Of a DNA stretch of 64,000 nt, positions 9,336 to 19,418 are shown piece by piece. A program made the position numbers and the translations under genes. This stretch comes from CBDAPI01 sp965248635 (lineage in GTDB: Bacteria; Acidobacteriota; UBA6911; RPQK01; CBDAPI01): the NCBI GenBank assembly GCA_965248635.1, contig OZ252114.1, forward strand, positions 868,001 through 932,000, written 5' to 3'. The notes beneath the pieces were generated by a model that worked only from the letters and a program-made list of their open reading frames with translations, searched no databases and was not told the DNA's origin. Positions within the stretch are counted from its first letter, which is position 1, and every line of letters starts with the position of its first letter.

Positions 9336-12300
9336 GGGAGTCTCCTCACTTCGTTCAAATCGGTAAGACGGCTTTCTTCCTTACGCCTGATCCGGGTCTC
9401 TTCGTAAGGGCCGCAGACGGACTGAAAGTCACAGAACTTGCACGCGTCCGGACGAGGAGCAGCCGGCAGAAAGCCCTTTTCCAGGTTCCGGTCGATTGTT
9501 TCCAGCACCTGCTTGAGTTTGGCGCAGGTTCCCGAGTGAATGGAGACGATGCGACGCTGGTATTCTCCGCGCCGCGTACAATAAAAAAGCTGGCCGTATT
9601 CCACCTCTTCATCCAGTAATTGTTCCGCTGCCAGACCGTAAATGATGGGCTGGAGCACCTCACCGCCACCTACTTCCAGGCGCTGCCCAGCGGCCAGCCG
9701 CAGGGGTCTGCCGGTCTTGTGGTCGGTGACGCGGACGGCCGTCTTGTCGTCCGAAGGTATGGTCTCCACCAGATCGATCGAACCCCGGAGTCGGATCCCG
9801 TTGAGAATTCGGACGTCGCGGGTGGTGCTGGCGGGGTCCCGCTCGGGGTCTTCAGCAAGCCCAAAGGCCAGTTCGAAGTGAGCTGGGATCCAGGCCTCGC
9901 CACCTCTGGACATTTCGCGAAGCCAGCCGCGCAGGTCAGTCAGAAGCTCCTCCATCTCGCTCTCCCATATCCTGGGAATTGCCGGAGCCAGGGTTTCCTT
10001 CATTGAACTCGAGACATCTGCGAAAAGCGAGTCGAGCCTGTCCATTGACTCGGTCTCCGACTTGCGCGTCACCGGGAGCAGGCCCTCTTCTCGAAGTTGC
10101 GAAAGGAACCGGAACTGCACCTCATGGAAGAGAGATCCCCGAGTCAGTGGATCCAGCTGCTGCAAGGCAACCGGTTCCTCTCTCACTCGGAGCCGCTGGA
10201 TGGCGTACAGAAAGAACTTGTAGGGGCAGGCTGCGTACTGCTGCAGTGAAGTCGGCGAGTAGCTCCTTTCCCGCAGCCGCTCACCCTGGAGTATGTCGGC
10301 CACTTCCGGGCCCGGGTCAACGAGCCCATCGGCCGGGTAGAACCTGCGCCGCCAGCGACCTGCCCGGGCCCGCAAAGCGCGCGCCAGGTGGGGGTTGGAC
10401 TTGAGCAGAAACTGAGCTCGGCCTCGGCGACCTTTGGGTCCCAGCCGCAGCATGGGGTGGAGGAGAGCCAGGTCGAATTCGGTATCATCAATGGCAGCAG
10501 CGGGTTCCATGGGAGCCGGCCAGCCGAGGCGGCTCGAGGAGGTCTCAGCGGCCAGTTTCTCCAGGCCACGGAGGTCGGGAAGTACTCCGTCGACCGCCCG
10601 CAGAATGTCGAGGGCGTAGAAGGATGGGACGCGGGATCGCCCCTGTGCAACATCGATCCTGGGGTAGGAGACCACCAGTCGTCGGACAGCGGTGGCCACA
10701 GCGACTCGCAGCAGCAGCCTCTCCTCCGCCCTTCTGCGAGTCAGAACCGGTAAGATTCCGAGGCTCTCTCGATGCCGGTCCAGCAGCAGGGGGTCCTCCA
10801 GCGCCTTCCTGGGAAAAATACCCTCAGCCAAAGCTGGCAGGAAGATCAGATCGAAGGAGCGACCCCACAGTTCCGTGATGCTGGCTACTGTGACCTGCCC
10901 ATAGCGGTTCGGTGGGGGGTCTTCCCGAAGCAGGGTCAGACGTTCCCCGAGAACACGACGGACTTCGTCCAGGTCAACCGGCTCGATTTCGCCCATTGGT
11001 TTTAGCTCGGCCAGTACCGAGAGGACCGATTCGGGATGCTTCAAGGCACGCACCGAAATCTCTTCGAGCCTGGCCAGCCACGTGCTCCAGCTCGTTTCTG
11101 CAGGCAGGCGATCAAGAAGATCAATCAGCGGGAGGGAGAAGGACTTCAGATTCTTGAGCAGGAATAGTTTCTGCAGGAGATGTTGTCTGGCCCGGGCACC
11201 TTCCGAGGCGACTTCTTTGATCTGAAGTCTGAGTTCGTTCTCGAGTCCCTGCAGTCTTCGTTTCCAGCGATCCCTGCCTCCGATGACGGCCGCGTCCACC
11301 AACAGGCGTTCCCACCGCTCGGGCGCTCTCAGGCTTCCCGAGGCATCCCGTGAATCTCTGGAAAATGGTTCCAGAGCGAGTTCCGGTTCCGCACCGCCGG
11401 GTGGAAGGAAGGTCTTGAAGCAGAGCTGGTCATCCTGAGGTTCCACCCACTCGAGCTCTCGAGCCTTCTCCTGATCCTCAGACTGGGGAGGGATCTGGGC
11501 CAGTGAAAGATACTCGGCGAACCGGGTGGCCGAAAGACCCTCGGCGGCACACTCCAGGAGCGCCAGAAAGGCCCTGCCGGCCGGATCAGGTCGGCGGGTA
11601 CCTCGGGTGAAGTAGGCAGGAATCCCGGCCCGTCGAAACGCATCCTCCAGTAACGGCAAGTAGCTCTCCGGATTGCGGAGGGCGACCGCCATCTGGTCGA
11701 ACCGGAAGCCCTGGTCGGCGGCCAGCCGAATTCGCCGGGCAATCTCTACACTCTCGCGGCTTTCTCCAGGCGCCGAGAAGAACTCAAAAGACGTGTCCTC
11801 GTCGCTGCTGGGTTTGGGAGGAACGCTGGCGGAAAAAAGATAGGATCGGAGCCTTTCAAGACGACATCCGGTTTCCGGCGGGCTCACCTGGCGAGGTTCC
11901 GTTTGCAGAAGGTGCGAAAACAACTCGATTCCTTCCCGGTCGGATTCGAGAGTCAGGGCCAGGACCTGCGGAGCCTGCTCAGCCAGCGCGGACACAAATC
12001 GTGCCTCCAGGGAATGGCGCGGTCGCAGGTGATAGAAGAGGATGGGAATCTCTGCAGACAGCGCCGCCCGTTTCTCCAGGTTCTGAAGGGCCAGCTGATA
12101 GGTCAGGCAGGAGTCGGCCAGACCGTCGGCCCGGAGATAACTCTCGAACCGAAGACCCAGCCCGCTCAAGTCCTGGCCAACCGCACCCAGGCCTTCGAGG
12201 CTCGCCAGATCAGTCTCTTGAAGACGCAGCTCGAGTAGAGTTCGAGCTAATGCCCGGGACATGCCGGGTGTGTCGGCTACCTCATGAAAGTAGGAGAGCC

Positions 12301-12604
12301 GGTCGGATTTGAGAGCATCGTTGACGGCCCGGGCGCAAAGGGCTTCCACAGCCAGGCCGGTAACGGGCAGCACTTCCGCCTCCACCATTTCCGGAATGGC
12401 CATTTCGGAAGCCAGCCGCAGCAGTGTCTTCCGAGGGAAACTTGACACCTTGGATTGAAGGGCTCGAGGGGAACGAACGAAGTCGTCCGCACTGCCCAGA
12501 GTCGGGGCCACGATGAGGACTTCATGGGAGTCCAATCCGGCCACCCATTTCCATGTTTCCTGGACAAGAGGCTCAAATGAGTTGGAGACAAGAAAGGACC
12601 GCAT
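9332..12604 (-). CDS. addB: AddB-like nuclease subunit (PD-(D/E)xK, Fe-S)
   Basis: Partner of AddA in end resection. The N-terminal helicase-like part is degenerate, with no full Walker A motif (VAPTLGSADDFV near residue 32), as in the RecB-like ADDB branch. The C-terminal nuclease has the DHKTGRP segment and the cysteine set that holds a 4Fe-4S cluster in AddB: one Cys in QYAACPYKFF and a cluster in ACKFCDFQSVCG near the end. Length, 1090 aa, is typical. It is the first gene of the addBA pair. The 85-bp gap to the divergent gene at 12690 should hold the promoter, but no clear boxes were found. Confidence 0.9.
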   Translation of the reverse strand: MRSFLVSNSFEPLVQETWKWVAGLDSHEVLIVAPTLGSADDFVRSPRALQSKVSSFPRKTLLRLASEMAIPEMVEAEVLPVTGLAVEALCARAVNDALKSDRLSYFHEVADTPGMSRALARTLLELRLQETDLASLEGLGAVGQDLSGLGLRFESYLRADGLADSCLTYQLALQNLEKRAALSAEIPILFYHLRPRHSLEARFVSALAEQAPQVLALTLESDREGIELFSHLLQTEPRQVSPPETGCRLERLRSYLFSASVPPKPSSDEDTSFEFFSAPGESRESVEIARRIRLAADQGFRFDQMAVALRNPESYLPLLEDAFRRAGIPAYFTRGTRRPDPAGRAFLALLECAAEGLSATRFAEYLSLAQIPPQSEDQEKARELEWVEPQDDQLCFKTFLPPGGAEPELALEPFSRDSRDASGSLRAPERWERLLVDAAVIGGRDRWKRRLQGLENELRLQIKEVASEGARARQHLLQKLFLLKNLKSFSLPLIDLLDRLPAETSWSTWLARLEEISVRALKHPESVLSVLAELKPMGEIEPVDLDEVRRVLGERLTLLREDPPPNRYGQVTVASITELWGRSFDLIFLPALAEGIFPRKALEDPLLLDRHRESLGILPVLTRRRAEERLLLRVAVATAVRRLVVSYPRIDVAQGRSRVPSFYALDILRAVDGVLPDLRGLEKLAAETSSSRLGWPAPMEPAAAIDDTEFDLALLHPMLRLGPKGRRGRAQFLLKSNPHLARALRARAGRWRRRFYPADGLVDPGPEVADILQGERLRERSYSPTSLQQYAACPYKFFLYAIQRLRVREEPVALQQLDPLTRGSLFHEVQFRFLSQLREEGLLPVTRKSETESMDRLDSLFADVSSSMKETLAPAIPRIWESEMEELLTDLRGWLREMSRGGEAWIPAHFELAFGLAEDPERDPASTTRDVRILNGIRLRGSIDLVETIPSDDKTAVRVTDHKTGRPLRLAAGQRLEVGGGEVLQPIIYGLAAEQLLDEEVEYGQLFYCTRRGEYQRRIVSIHSGTCAKLKQVLETIDRNLEKGFLPAAPRPDACKFCDFQSVCGPYEETRIRRKEESRLTDLNEVRRLP

Positions 12605-12689
12605 AAAGGGACGAACTCAGCTCGTACACTAGCGGGAAACATGGTGGGTTGTCGAGAACGGGGCCTTCGAATTAGACTCTGATCTGCTC

Positions 12690-12965
12690 ATGTCAGGAAT
12701 AAAGCGCTTGATCGTGCCCGCCGTTTTTCTGCTTTTCGTCGGAATTGTGGTCTATTCCACCATTCAGCTGCGAGTCGTCTCCTGTTACGTGTGTGTCAAG
12801 TATCGGCAGTACACGCGATGCGCTTCGGCTTCGGGCAGTACAGCCGAAGCAGCAAGTGATGCGGCGGTCACCGTGGCCTGTGCTCAGATCTCTTCGGGAG
12901 TAACGGAAAGCATCGCCTGTGGCAACAGCCCCCGGATTCGGGAGGAATGCAGCGATAGGTGTTGA
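12690..12965 (+). CDS. small cysteine-rich membrane-anchored protein, 91 aa
   Basis: No family recognised. Residues 7-24 form one hydrophobic helix (IVPAVFLLFVGIVVYST type) after a short basic N-terminus, so it is probably a type II membrane or secreted protein. The remainder is hydrophilic and carries seven cysteines, including a CYVC pair just after the helix and a terminal C, suggesting disulfides or metal binding outside the membrane. Standard ATG, no strong ribosome binding site. It faces the addB gene divergently and converges with the next gene, with a heptad repeat array between the stops. Confidence 0.55.
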   Translation: MSGIKRLIVPAVFLLFVGIVVYSTIQLRVVSCYVCVKYRQYTRCASASGSTAEAASDAAVTVACAQISSGVTESIACGNSPRIREECSDRC

Positions 12966-12969
12966 AACA

Positions 12970-13004
12970 ACGTGGAACGCGGAACCTGGAACGTGGAACC
13001 CGAC
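12970..13004 (+). repeat. tandem 7-bp repeat array (best copy)
   Basis: Four units in perfect 7-bp phase, ACGTGGA, ACGCGGA, ACCTGGA, ACGTGGA, with a decayed fifth (ACCCGAC), fill the 38-bp gap between two converging genes. This is the clearest member of the family. Confidence 0.75.
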
Positions 13005-13399
13005 TATCCGCTGGCTTGCCCGCCCGGAAAAGGCAGGCTGGCCTGTTCGCGTCTCTCGATCTCGTAGCGCGTCAATTCTTTGACGACCTCGTCAATCAAC
13101 TTCCAGGATTGGATTTTTCGGCTCGTGTAATCACCCAGCTGCTGGTCAATATTCGCAAAACCGAGCTTCGCGTTATCGCCAAACCGCGGCAGCCGGTTCC
13201 TCTCTTCCAGCAGCTCGGCGACCCGCTCGTCAATCATCAGGTCGAGCAGCGTGCGCAGCTGTTCGACGGAGGCGATCACGGCCTGGCTCAAACGAGAACC
13301 GTCCTGTGAGAGTGAAATCGATCTTTCCTGTTTGGTTTCTTTGGTGGAGTCGCCACCGCTCTGTTTACCAGCCGGGGCGACTCCGGTATTAGAGGACAT
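13004..13399 (-). CDS. hypothetical protein, 131 aa, helical
   Basis: No recognised family. The first ~40 residues are low complexity (S, G, T, K); the rest is charged and helical, with a probable coiled-coil stretch (TLLDLMIDERVAELLEERNRL). No signal peptide or membrane segment. An upstream in-frame start at 13507 exists, but the ATG at 13399 is preceded by GGGGGAGG at good spacing, so I place the start there. It is divergent from the DUF1553 cytochrome gene; the 208-bp gap between them should hold both promoters, though I could not define convincing boxes. Confidence 0.6.
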   Translation of the reverse strand: MSSNTGVAPAGKQSGGDSTKETKQERSISLSQDGSRLSQAVIASVEQLRTLLDLMIDERVAELLEERNRLPRFGDNAKLGFANIDQQLGDYTSRKIQSWKLIDEVVKELTRYEIERREQASLPFPGGQASG

Positions 13400-13607
13400 T
13401 TTGCATCCTCCCCCTTCAGCGACTCTCTGACTTGGTTCGCGCTTGGTCCACAATGGTAGTCGAGATCCAAGGCAGCATCGGTGATTCCCGATACAGCCAA
13501 GGAACAATGTTTCAACAAGGGTGAGAGCGGCAAAGTGTGGAACCTTCCCTCAAGTTGACACCTCTGGCTCTGCAACACTAGACTTTTCTGAGACTTAGTT
13601 GGGTTTG

Positions 13608-16600
13608 ATGAACCATCGTGGCCTGCAAGAATGGGTTCTCTGGATTGGGCTCTGGGGTTGCTGCCTATCTGTTGCTCTGCAGATTCCCTCTCTCCTCTGC
13701 GGCTCCGATGACGATGGCATAGAGTTTTTCGAGAAGCGGATCAGACCTGTTCTGGTCAAGCAGTGCTACAGCTGCCATGGACCGGAGGTAAGAGACCCCT
13801 TTGGCGAGCTGCGCGTTGACTCCAGAGATTCGCTACTCAGAGGCGGAGCTCGTGGACCCGCGGTGATTCCGGGACGAACGGACTCGAGCCTCCTTTTTCA
13901 GGCCATCAGTTATCCGAGAAAAGAACTGCAGATGCCGCCAACCGGCCGCCTCTCTGACGCCGAACTGGAGGACTTCAAACACTGGATCGAAATCGGAGCA
14001 CCCGATCCGAGGGAAGATCAGAGGGGCAGTGCCGGTCAGAAGATTGATCTCGAGAAGGGGAGACGATTCTGGTGCTTCCGGCCGGTTCAAGACCACGATC
14101 TCCCCGAGGTTAAGGATGAGGAGTGGGTTCGCAGCCCCTTGGATCACTTTATTCTGGCCCGTCTCGAAAGTGGAGCCATGGCCCCTGCCCACAAGGCTGA
14201 GAAAGGGGACTGGCTCAGGCGAGTTACCTTTGATCTGACCGGGTTGCCTCCCGCGCCAGGGGAAGTAGTGGAGTTTCGGGAGGACAATTCTCCGAAGGCC
14301 CACCAGAAGGTGGTTGATCGCTTACTGAATTCTCAACACTACGGGGAACGATGGGCCCGACACTGGCTGGACCTGGTGAGGTTTGCGGAGACCAACGGCC
14401 ACGAATGTGACGATGACAAGCTGGATGCCTGGCGCTATCGGGACTATGTCATCAGGGCCTTCAACCAGGCCCTGCCCTATGATCGATTTGTCCGCGAACA
14501 GATTGCCGGCGATCTGATTCCCGATAAGCGCCTCAGTCAGGACGGTTCTTTCTGGGAGTCTCCTGTCGGTACGGGGATCTTCTGGTTTGGTGAGATCCTG
14601 AACTCTCCTACCGACTCGATCAAGAGGCGGGCCGACGAGGTCGACAATCAGCTCGATGTTCTGGCAAAAGCCTTTCCGGGACTGACGGTCTCCTGTGCAC
14701 GTTGCCATGACCACAAATTTGATCCCATCCCCACTGCTGACTACTACAGTCTGGCCGGAGTCCTGCACGGTACCAGACTGCTCGAGGGAGTCGTCGACTC
14801 ACCGTCCCGAACTCACCAGATCAGAACCGGCAGGCAGAGAATCCACGATCTCAACGCCGAAGTGACAGAAGTGCTACAGGGTCTTCAGAGAGAAGACCGT
14901 CCCCCGGTCTCCTCCTACCTTCTGGCAGCAGCCGACATGATTGCGGGCAACCCGGCAGCCCGGGCAGGGTCCAGGGAGGAGTTCCACCCGGACACGCTCC
15001 GCCAGTGGACCCGTGTCCTGGATGAGGCGTGTGCAGATCCGACCCATCTTTTCTATCCCTTTGCCCTTGTTCTCAATCAGCATGGACATTCCATGAGACG
15101 ATCGGTGGCCGAGGAATACGACTCCGTTCGAGCGGAGCTCAACTCGTGGGTGGCACCCCCCGTGGATTCCTTTTTAGTTTTCGACGACTTCGACGACCTC
15201 CAGTTCAACGGGTGGCGAACAGCAGGAGAAGCATTCGGACATGAGCCGATCTTTGAGGTCCAACCGAATCAGCCATTGTCAGGTTACCGGGGAAACGGTC
15301 TGGCCAGCTCTTTTGGAGGTGCCGATCAGCTGACGGGAAGTCTGACAACCGCAGAATTCACGGTGCCGCGGCGCTGGATTCATGTGCGCCTGGCCGGGAC
15401 GCGGACGGAATCGGAGGATGAAAACACGCCGCTCCGGTTCTCCCTCGTGAATGGAGGCTACAAACGATTGACCTTCGCTCCTCGAGGCGAAAAGCTGGAA
15501 TGGCAGTCCGAGCCTTTGAGAAACGAAGTCAGCAGGACCTGCTGGTTGGAGATTGTAGACCGCAGCCAGTCAGGGCACATCGTGGTCGACCAGATCGTCT
15601 TCTCCGATTCTTCCGAGCCCCCTCGCAGCGACCGACCAAATCGATTCCTGGCCGAACTGCTGCGAGGGGCTCAACCGGCGACTCTGGAGGAGGAGGCCCG
15701 ACTCTACGACCGCATTTTTGAGGAGCTGCGAAATCCGGGTTCCCCCGACGGGGACTGGAGATGGCTGTCGCGCGCGGCCAGTCCGTTTCCCGTTCTCGGC
15801 CAGCCCCCTCTCGACCTGGACAAAGAAGCCCTGGCTCGGATCGGGTCGCTGCAATCCCTCCGGGCGGAAGTTTCGAAAAGGATCCCCGCTTCCATCTTTG
15901 CTCTGATGTCGATGGACGACCCGAACGCAGGGAACATCCGGGTTCACATCCGAGGAGATCACCATAACCTCGGTGAGGAAGCTCCACGGGGGTTTCTGCG
16001 AGTCATTGATGGCGAGTCCAGACCTCAGATCTTCCCAGGGAGTGGCCGCCTCGAGCTGGCCCACTGGCTCACCAGCCCGGAGAACTCGGTAACGCCCCGA
16101 GTGATGGTCAATCGGGTTTGGAAACACCATTTCGGCAGCGGCCTGGTCGATTCAGTAGACAATTTCGGGGCTACGGGGAAGAGACCCACCCACCCGCAAC
16201 TGCTCGACTACCTGACCAGTCGTTTCGTGCGCGAAGGCTGGTCGATCAAGAATCTCCATCGGCTGATCGTTTTGAGCGGTACCTATCGCCAGGCCAGTCG
16301 CAGCAATCCGACGTATGCCGAAAGAGACCCGAACAATGAACTCTTGCACCATTTTCCAGTACGGCGCCTGGAAGCCGAAGCGATCCGTGACTCCTTGCTG
16401 GCTGTTTCCGGTGCCCTGGATCGAACCATGTTCGGCCCGGCAATTCCTCCCCACATCAGCAAATATCAGTCGGGCCGCGGAAGGCCTCCTTCGGGTCCGC
16501 TGGACGGTCTGGGTCGGAGAAGCATCTATATTCAAGTGCGTCGAAACTTTCTGACTCCCCTGTTTCTGGCCTTCGATTATCCGCTTCCGATCTCTACAAT

Positions 16601-16913
16601 GGGGCGAAGAACGACTTCGACAGTTCCCTCGCAGGCGTTAATCATGATGAATAACGAGTTCGTAAACCAGCAGTCCCGCCACTGGAGCGAGCGGTTGGCA
16701 AGTCTGGACCTGGCTGCGGAAGAGAGAATCCAGCGGATGTATCTGGAGGCCTTTGCCCGCTTGCCCGTCCTTCACGAGAAGGGGAACCTCTTGAAATTTC
16801 TGGAGCGTCAGGCTCGCCTTCACCAGGAAGCCGGCTCCCCGGACGAGACGGGGCCGTGGCAGGATGCAGCTCAAGTGCTCATGAGCTCACCCGAGTTCAT
16901 GTACATTCGGTGA
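13608..16913 (+). CDS. planctomycete-type cytochrome c with DUF1549 and DUF1553 (PSD1-like)
   Basis: Secreted or periplasmic multidomain protein. An N-terminal hydrophobic segment precedes a single-haem cytochrome domain with CYSCHG near residue 53 and MPP further on. DUF1549 follows at roughly residues 160-370 (ARHWLDLVRFAETNGHECD, then the GIFWFGE region and a CARCHDHKFDPI segment that could bind a second haem). A carbohydrate-binding-like beta region sits in the middle, and DUF1553 occupies the last third (LAHWLTSPEN, MVNRVWKHHFG). Molecular function of the family is not established; it is usually paired with DUF1501, as here. The ATG at 13608 is used; a TTG nine bases earlier is also possible. 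Its stop overlaps the next start by one base (TGATG). Confidence 0.9.
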   Translation: MNHRGLQEWVLWIGLWGCCLSVALQIPSLLCGSDDDGIEFFEKRIRPVLVKQCYSCHGPEVRDPFGELRVDSRDSLLRGGARGPAVIPGRTDSSLLFQAISYPRKELQMPPTGRLSDAELEDFKHWIEIGAPDPREDQRGSAGQKIDLEKGRRFWCFRPVQDHDLPEVKDEEWVRSPLDHFILARLESGAMAPAHKAEKGDWLRRVTFDLTGLPPAPGEVVEFREDNSPKAHQKVVDRLLNSQHYGERWARHWLDLVRFAETNGHECDDDKLDAWRYRDYVIRAFNQALPYDRFVREQIAGDLIPDKRLSQDGSFWESPVGTGIFWFGEILNSPTDSIKRRADEVDNQLDVLAKAFPGLTVSCARCHDHKFDPIPTADYYSLAGVLHGTRLLEGVVDSPSRTHQIRTGRQRIHDLNAEVTEVLQGLQREDRPPVSSYLLAAADMIAGNPAARAGSREEFHPDTLRQWTRVLDEACADPTHLFYPFALVLNQHGHSMRRSVAEEYDSVRAELNSWVAPPVDSFLVFDDFDDLQFNGWRTAGEAFGHEPIFEVQPNQPLSGYRGNGLASSFGGADQLTGSLTTAEFTVPRRWIHVRLAGTRTESEDENTPLRFSLVNGGYKRLTFAPRGEKLEWQSEPLRNEVSRTCWLEIVDRSQSGHIVVDQIVFSDSSEPPRSDRPNRFLAELLRGAQPATLEEEARLYDRIFEELRNPGSPDGDWRWLSRAASPFPVLGQPPLDLDKEALARIGSLQSLRAEVSKRIPASIFALMSMDDPNAGNIRVHIRGDHHNLGEEAPRGFLRVIDGESRPQIFPGSGRLELAHWLTSPENSVTPRVMVNRVWKHHFGSGLVDSVDNFGATGKRPTHPQLLDYLTSRFVREGWSIKNLHRLIVLSGTYRQASRSNPTYAERDPNNELLHHFPVRRLEAEAIRDSLLAVSGALDRTMFGPAIPPHISKYQSGRGRPPSGPLDGLGRRSIYIQVRRNFLTPLFLAFDYPLPISTMGRRTTSTVPSQALIMMNNEFVNQQSRHWSERLASLDLAAEERIQRMYLEAFARLPVLHEKGNLLKFLERQARLHQEAGSPDETGPWQDAAQVLMSSPEFMYIR

Positions 16914-18392
16914 TGAGCTTGAATCAAGGAGCTGAACTCAAACACGTTATCGACCCGAACCGGGAAGGGATGAGCCGGCGGCGCTGGCTGTGCCGTTGTG
17001 CCAATGGCTTTGGCGGCCTGGCGCTGGCAACGACGCTGGCCGAGGCTTTTGCAGCAGAGTCGAGTTCAAGCGTGAATCGCCGCAGTCATCCGCTGGCGGT
17101 CCAACCGCCTCATTTCAGCGCCCGCGCGAAGTCGGTTATTTTCTGTTTCATGGACGGAGGGCCTTCTCAGGTTGACACTTTCGATCCGAAACCCCGACTT
17201 CTGTCCGAGCACCTGCAGCCGATTCAGATGGAGACTCCAACCACTGTCTTCAACATCAGTAACCGGGTTCTTGCGTCACCTTTCAAGTTTCTGCGCTATG
17301 GCGAATCCGGCGCCGAGGTAAGTGAGCTGTTTCCAGAGGTGGCAACCTGCGTCGACGAACTGACTATCATCCGTTCCATGGTCGCCAATCATTCCGAACA
17401 CACAGCCGCAAACTACTTCATGCACACCGGTACTGGATTCCAGGGGCGCCCCAGCATGGGGTCCTGGATTACTTACGGTCTGGGCAGCGTTTGCGAGAAT
17501 CTGCCGGGTTTTATTGTCCTTGACAATGGCTTGATTCCCCCCGGCGGGTTGGATGTCTTTAGCAACGGCTTTCTACCGGCTTCCTATCAGGGCACTCTTT
17601 TCCGAAGAGGTGAGCATCCGATTGCCGACCTGGAACCCCGTGAGCCCGCACCTGAACTGCAGCGCAGCAAGCTCGATCTCCTCCGCAACCTCAGCCAAGG
17701 GGTTCTAGACCGGTTCGGGGAGATCAACGAACTGGAGGCAACAGTTGCCAACTACGAACTGGCCTTCCGAATGCAGGCCGAAGTTCCGGATCTGCTCAAC
17801 TTCTCGGGAGAGTCGGGAGCCATCCGGGAAATGTACGGACTGGATGAGCCTGAAACCAGAGAATTCGGTCGCTCCTGTCTGGTGGCTCGTCGTCTGGTGC
17901 AAAGAGGCGTGCGCTTCGTGGAACTCCTGACCCCTGCTCGTGAAGCGGACAGATGGGACCAGCATTTTCGTCTCGAGGAGGGGCACAGAATCAATTCCCG
18001 GGCGGTCGACAAACCCCTGGCCGCGTTGATCAAAGATCTGAAGGGACTGGGTATGCTGGATGAGACGATTGTGATCTGGGGCGGAGAATTCGGCCGCACT
18101 CCCACCGCCCAGATCCCCGACGAGGGTATCGACCAGGCCGGGCGAGACCATAACCCCTTCGGCTTCACGATGTGGGTGGCCGGTGGCGGCTTCAGGAAAG
18201 GTCTGATCCACGGAGCCACCGACAAATACGGCTACTATGCAATAGAAAACAAGGTTCACATTTCACGATCTTCACGCTACGATTCTTCCCCTGCTGGGCT
18301 TGAACCATAAGAAGCTCACTTTCAAGTTCGGGGGGAGGGAGATGCGCCTGACAGATGTTCACGGGCGAGTTGTCAAGGACCTGATTGCCTGA
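16913..18392 (+). CDS. DUF1501 family protein, with a single-base frameshift near its 3' end
   Basis: Secreted sulfatase-like (alkaline-phosphatase fold) protein of unknown activity that accompanies DUF1549/DUF1553 proteins. The N-terminus has a Tat-like start (MSRRRWLCRCANGF) and the body has DUF1501 features: FMDGGPSQVDTFDPK, MHTGTGFQGRPSMGSW, WGGEFGRTP and GRDHNPFG. The uninterrupted frame ends at 18310 in unrelated residues. One base is extra in the T-run at 18261-18263; past it, the shifted frame reads FHDLHATILPLLGLNH and then FGGREMRLTDVHG, the standard family C-terminus, ending at the TGA of 18390-18392. Restored length is about 492 aa. The stop is only 12 bp before the sugar-binding protein gene, so the operon is continuous. 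Confidence 0.88.
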
Positions 18393-18404
18393 GGGAGCAG
18401 AGGC

Positions 18405-19418
18405 ATGAAACGAAGACTTTGGAGGCTCGCTGTGGTCAGCCTGCTGGTCACAGGAGTGACCTGCAACAGGAAGGTACAGGATTCCGGGAAGCCCAGAATC
18501 GCCTTTGTGACGAACGGCGTCGCTGCCTTCTGGACGATCGCGCAAACCGGTGTTCAGCACGCCGGCAGGGACTTCGACGCCGAGGTCTCGGTGCACATGC
18601 CTGCTGAGGGGATCAGCGATCAGAAGCGCATAGTGCAGGATCTGCTGACCCTGGGCGTGGATGGGATTGCGATCAGCCCCATCGATCCTGCCAATCAGGT
18701 AGAGCTGATCAATGAAGCAGCCAAATACGCCCGGGTGGTTACTCATGACTCGGATGCTCCCGGTACGGACCGGCTGTGCTACATCGGGATGGACAACTAT
18801 CAGGCTGGACGGCTCTGTGGTCAGCTTGTGAAAGAGGCCTTGCCGGAGGGCGGAAAGATCATGATTCTGGTGGGCCGTCTCGAGCAGGACAATGCCCGTC
18901 GTCGGAGGCAAGGCCTTCTCGACGAGATCCTGGATCGGTCCCATGATCCCCAGCGATATGACGCTCCCGGTCCGGTTCTGAGGAATGAAAAGTACGCCAT
19001 CATGGGGACCCTGACCGACCAGTTTGACCGGGCCAAGGCGAAGGCAAATGCCGAAGATGCGATGTCGCGGTTTCCGGATCTGGCAGCCCTGGTGGGCTTG
19101 TTTGCCTACAATCCACCGCTCATTCTGGAGGCGGTTCGCCAGGCGGGCCGGGCCGGGGAGATCGCGGTGGTCGGATTCGACGAGGCCGACCAGACCCTGC
19201 AGGCTATCCAGGATGGAGTCATTTACGGAACCGTTGTCCAGGACCCTTACCGCTACGGCTACGAGTCGGTTCGAGTTCTGGCTGCGCTGGTAAGAGGAGA
19301 TCGCACCGTCATTCCCGCCAGTGGATTCCTGGATGTCCCGGCCCGCCAGATCCGGCGCGACAGTGTCACCGAGTTCTGGGCCGATCTCCAGTCCAAGCTC
19401 TCGCGTCTCAATGACTGA
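18405..19418 (+). CDS. sugar ABC transporter substrate-binding protein (RbsB-like)
   Basis: Periplasmic binding protein of type 1 fold, expected to capture a monosaccharide and deliver it to the ATPase and permease encoded next. The N-terminus has a basic-hydrophobic signal and a Cys at residue 22 in a non-canonical lipobox (GVTC). Typical segments are IAFVTNGVAAFWTIAQ, GVDGIAISPIDPANQ, THDSDAPGT, GMDNYQAGR and VGFDEADQTLQAI. It is followed by an overlapping ATPase gene (ATGACTGA) and is about three-quarters identical by eye to the orphan copy at 23776. The ligand cannot be told from sequence; ribose-like or xylose-like sugars are usual. Confidence 0.92.
   Translation: MKRRLWRLAVVSLLVTGVTCNRKVQDSGKPRIAFVTNGVAAFWTIAQTGVQHAGRDFDAEVSVHMPAEGISDQKRIVQDLLTLGVDGIAISPIDPANQVELINEAAKYARVVTHDSDAPGTDRLCYIGMDNYQAGRLCGQLVKEALPEGGKIMILVGRLEQDNARRRRQGLLDEILDRSHDPQRYDAPGPVLRNEKYAIMGTLTDQFDRAKAKANAEDAMSRFPDLAALVGLFAYNPPLILEAVRQAGRAGEIAVVGFDEADQTLQAIQDGVIYGTVVQDPYRYGYESVRVLAALVRGDRTVIPASGFLDVPARQIRRDSVTEFWADLQSKLSRLND

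Noticed and set aside
12970..13004. CRISPR array
   Set aside because: Units are 7 bp with no spacers, and no cas gene is in the window.
19321..19410. Upstream ATG for the sugar ATPase gene
   Set aside because: It would add 30 residues encoded inside the binding-protein gene; the ATG at 19411 matches the family N-terminus.
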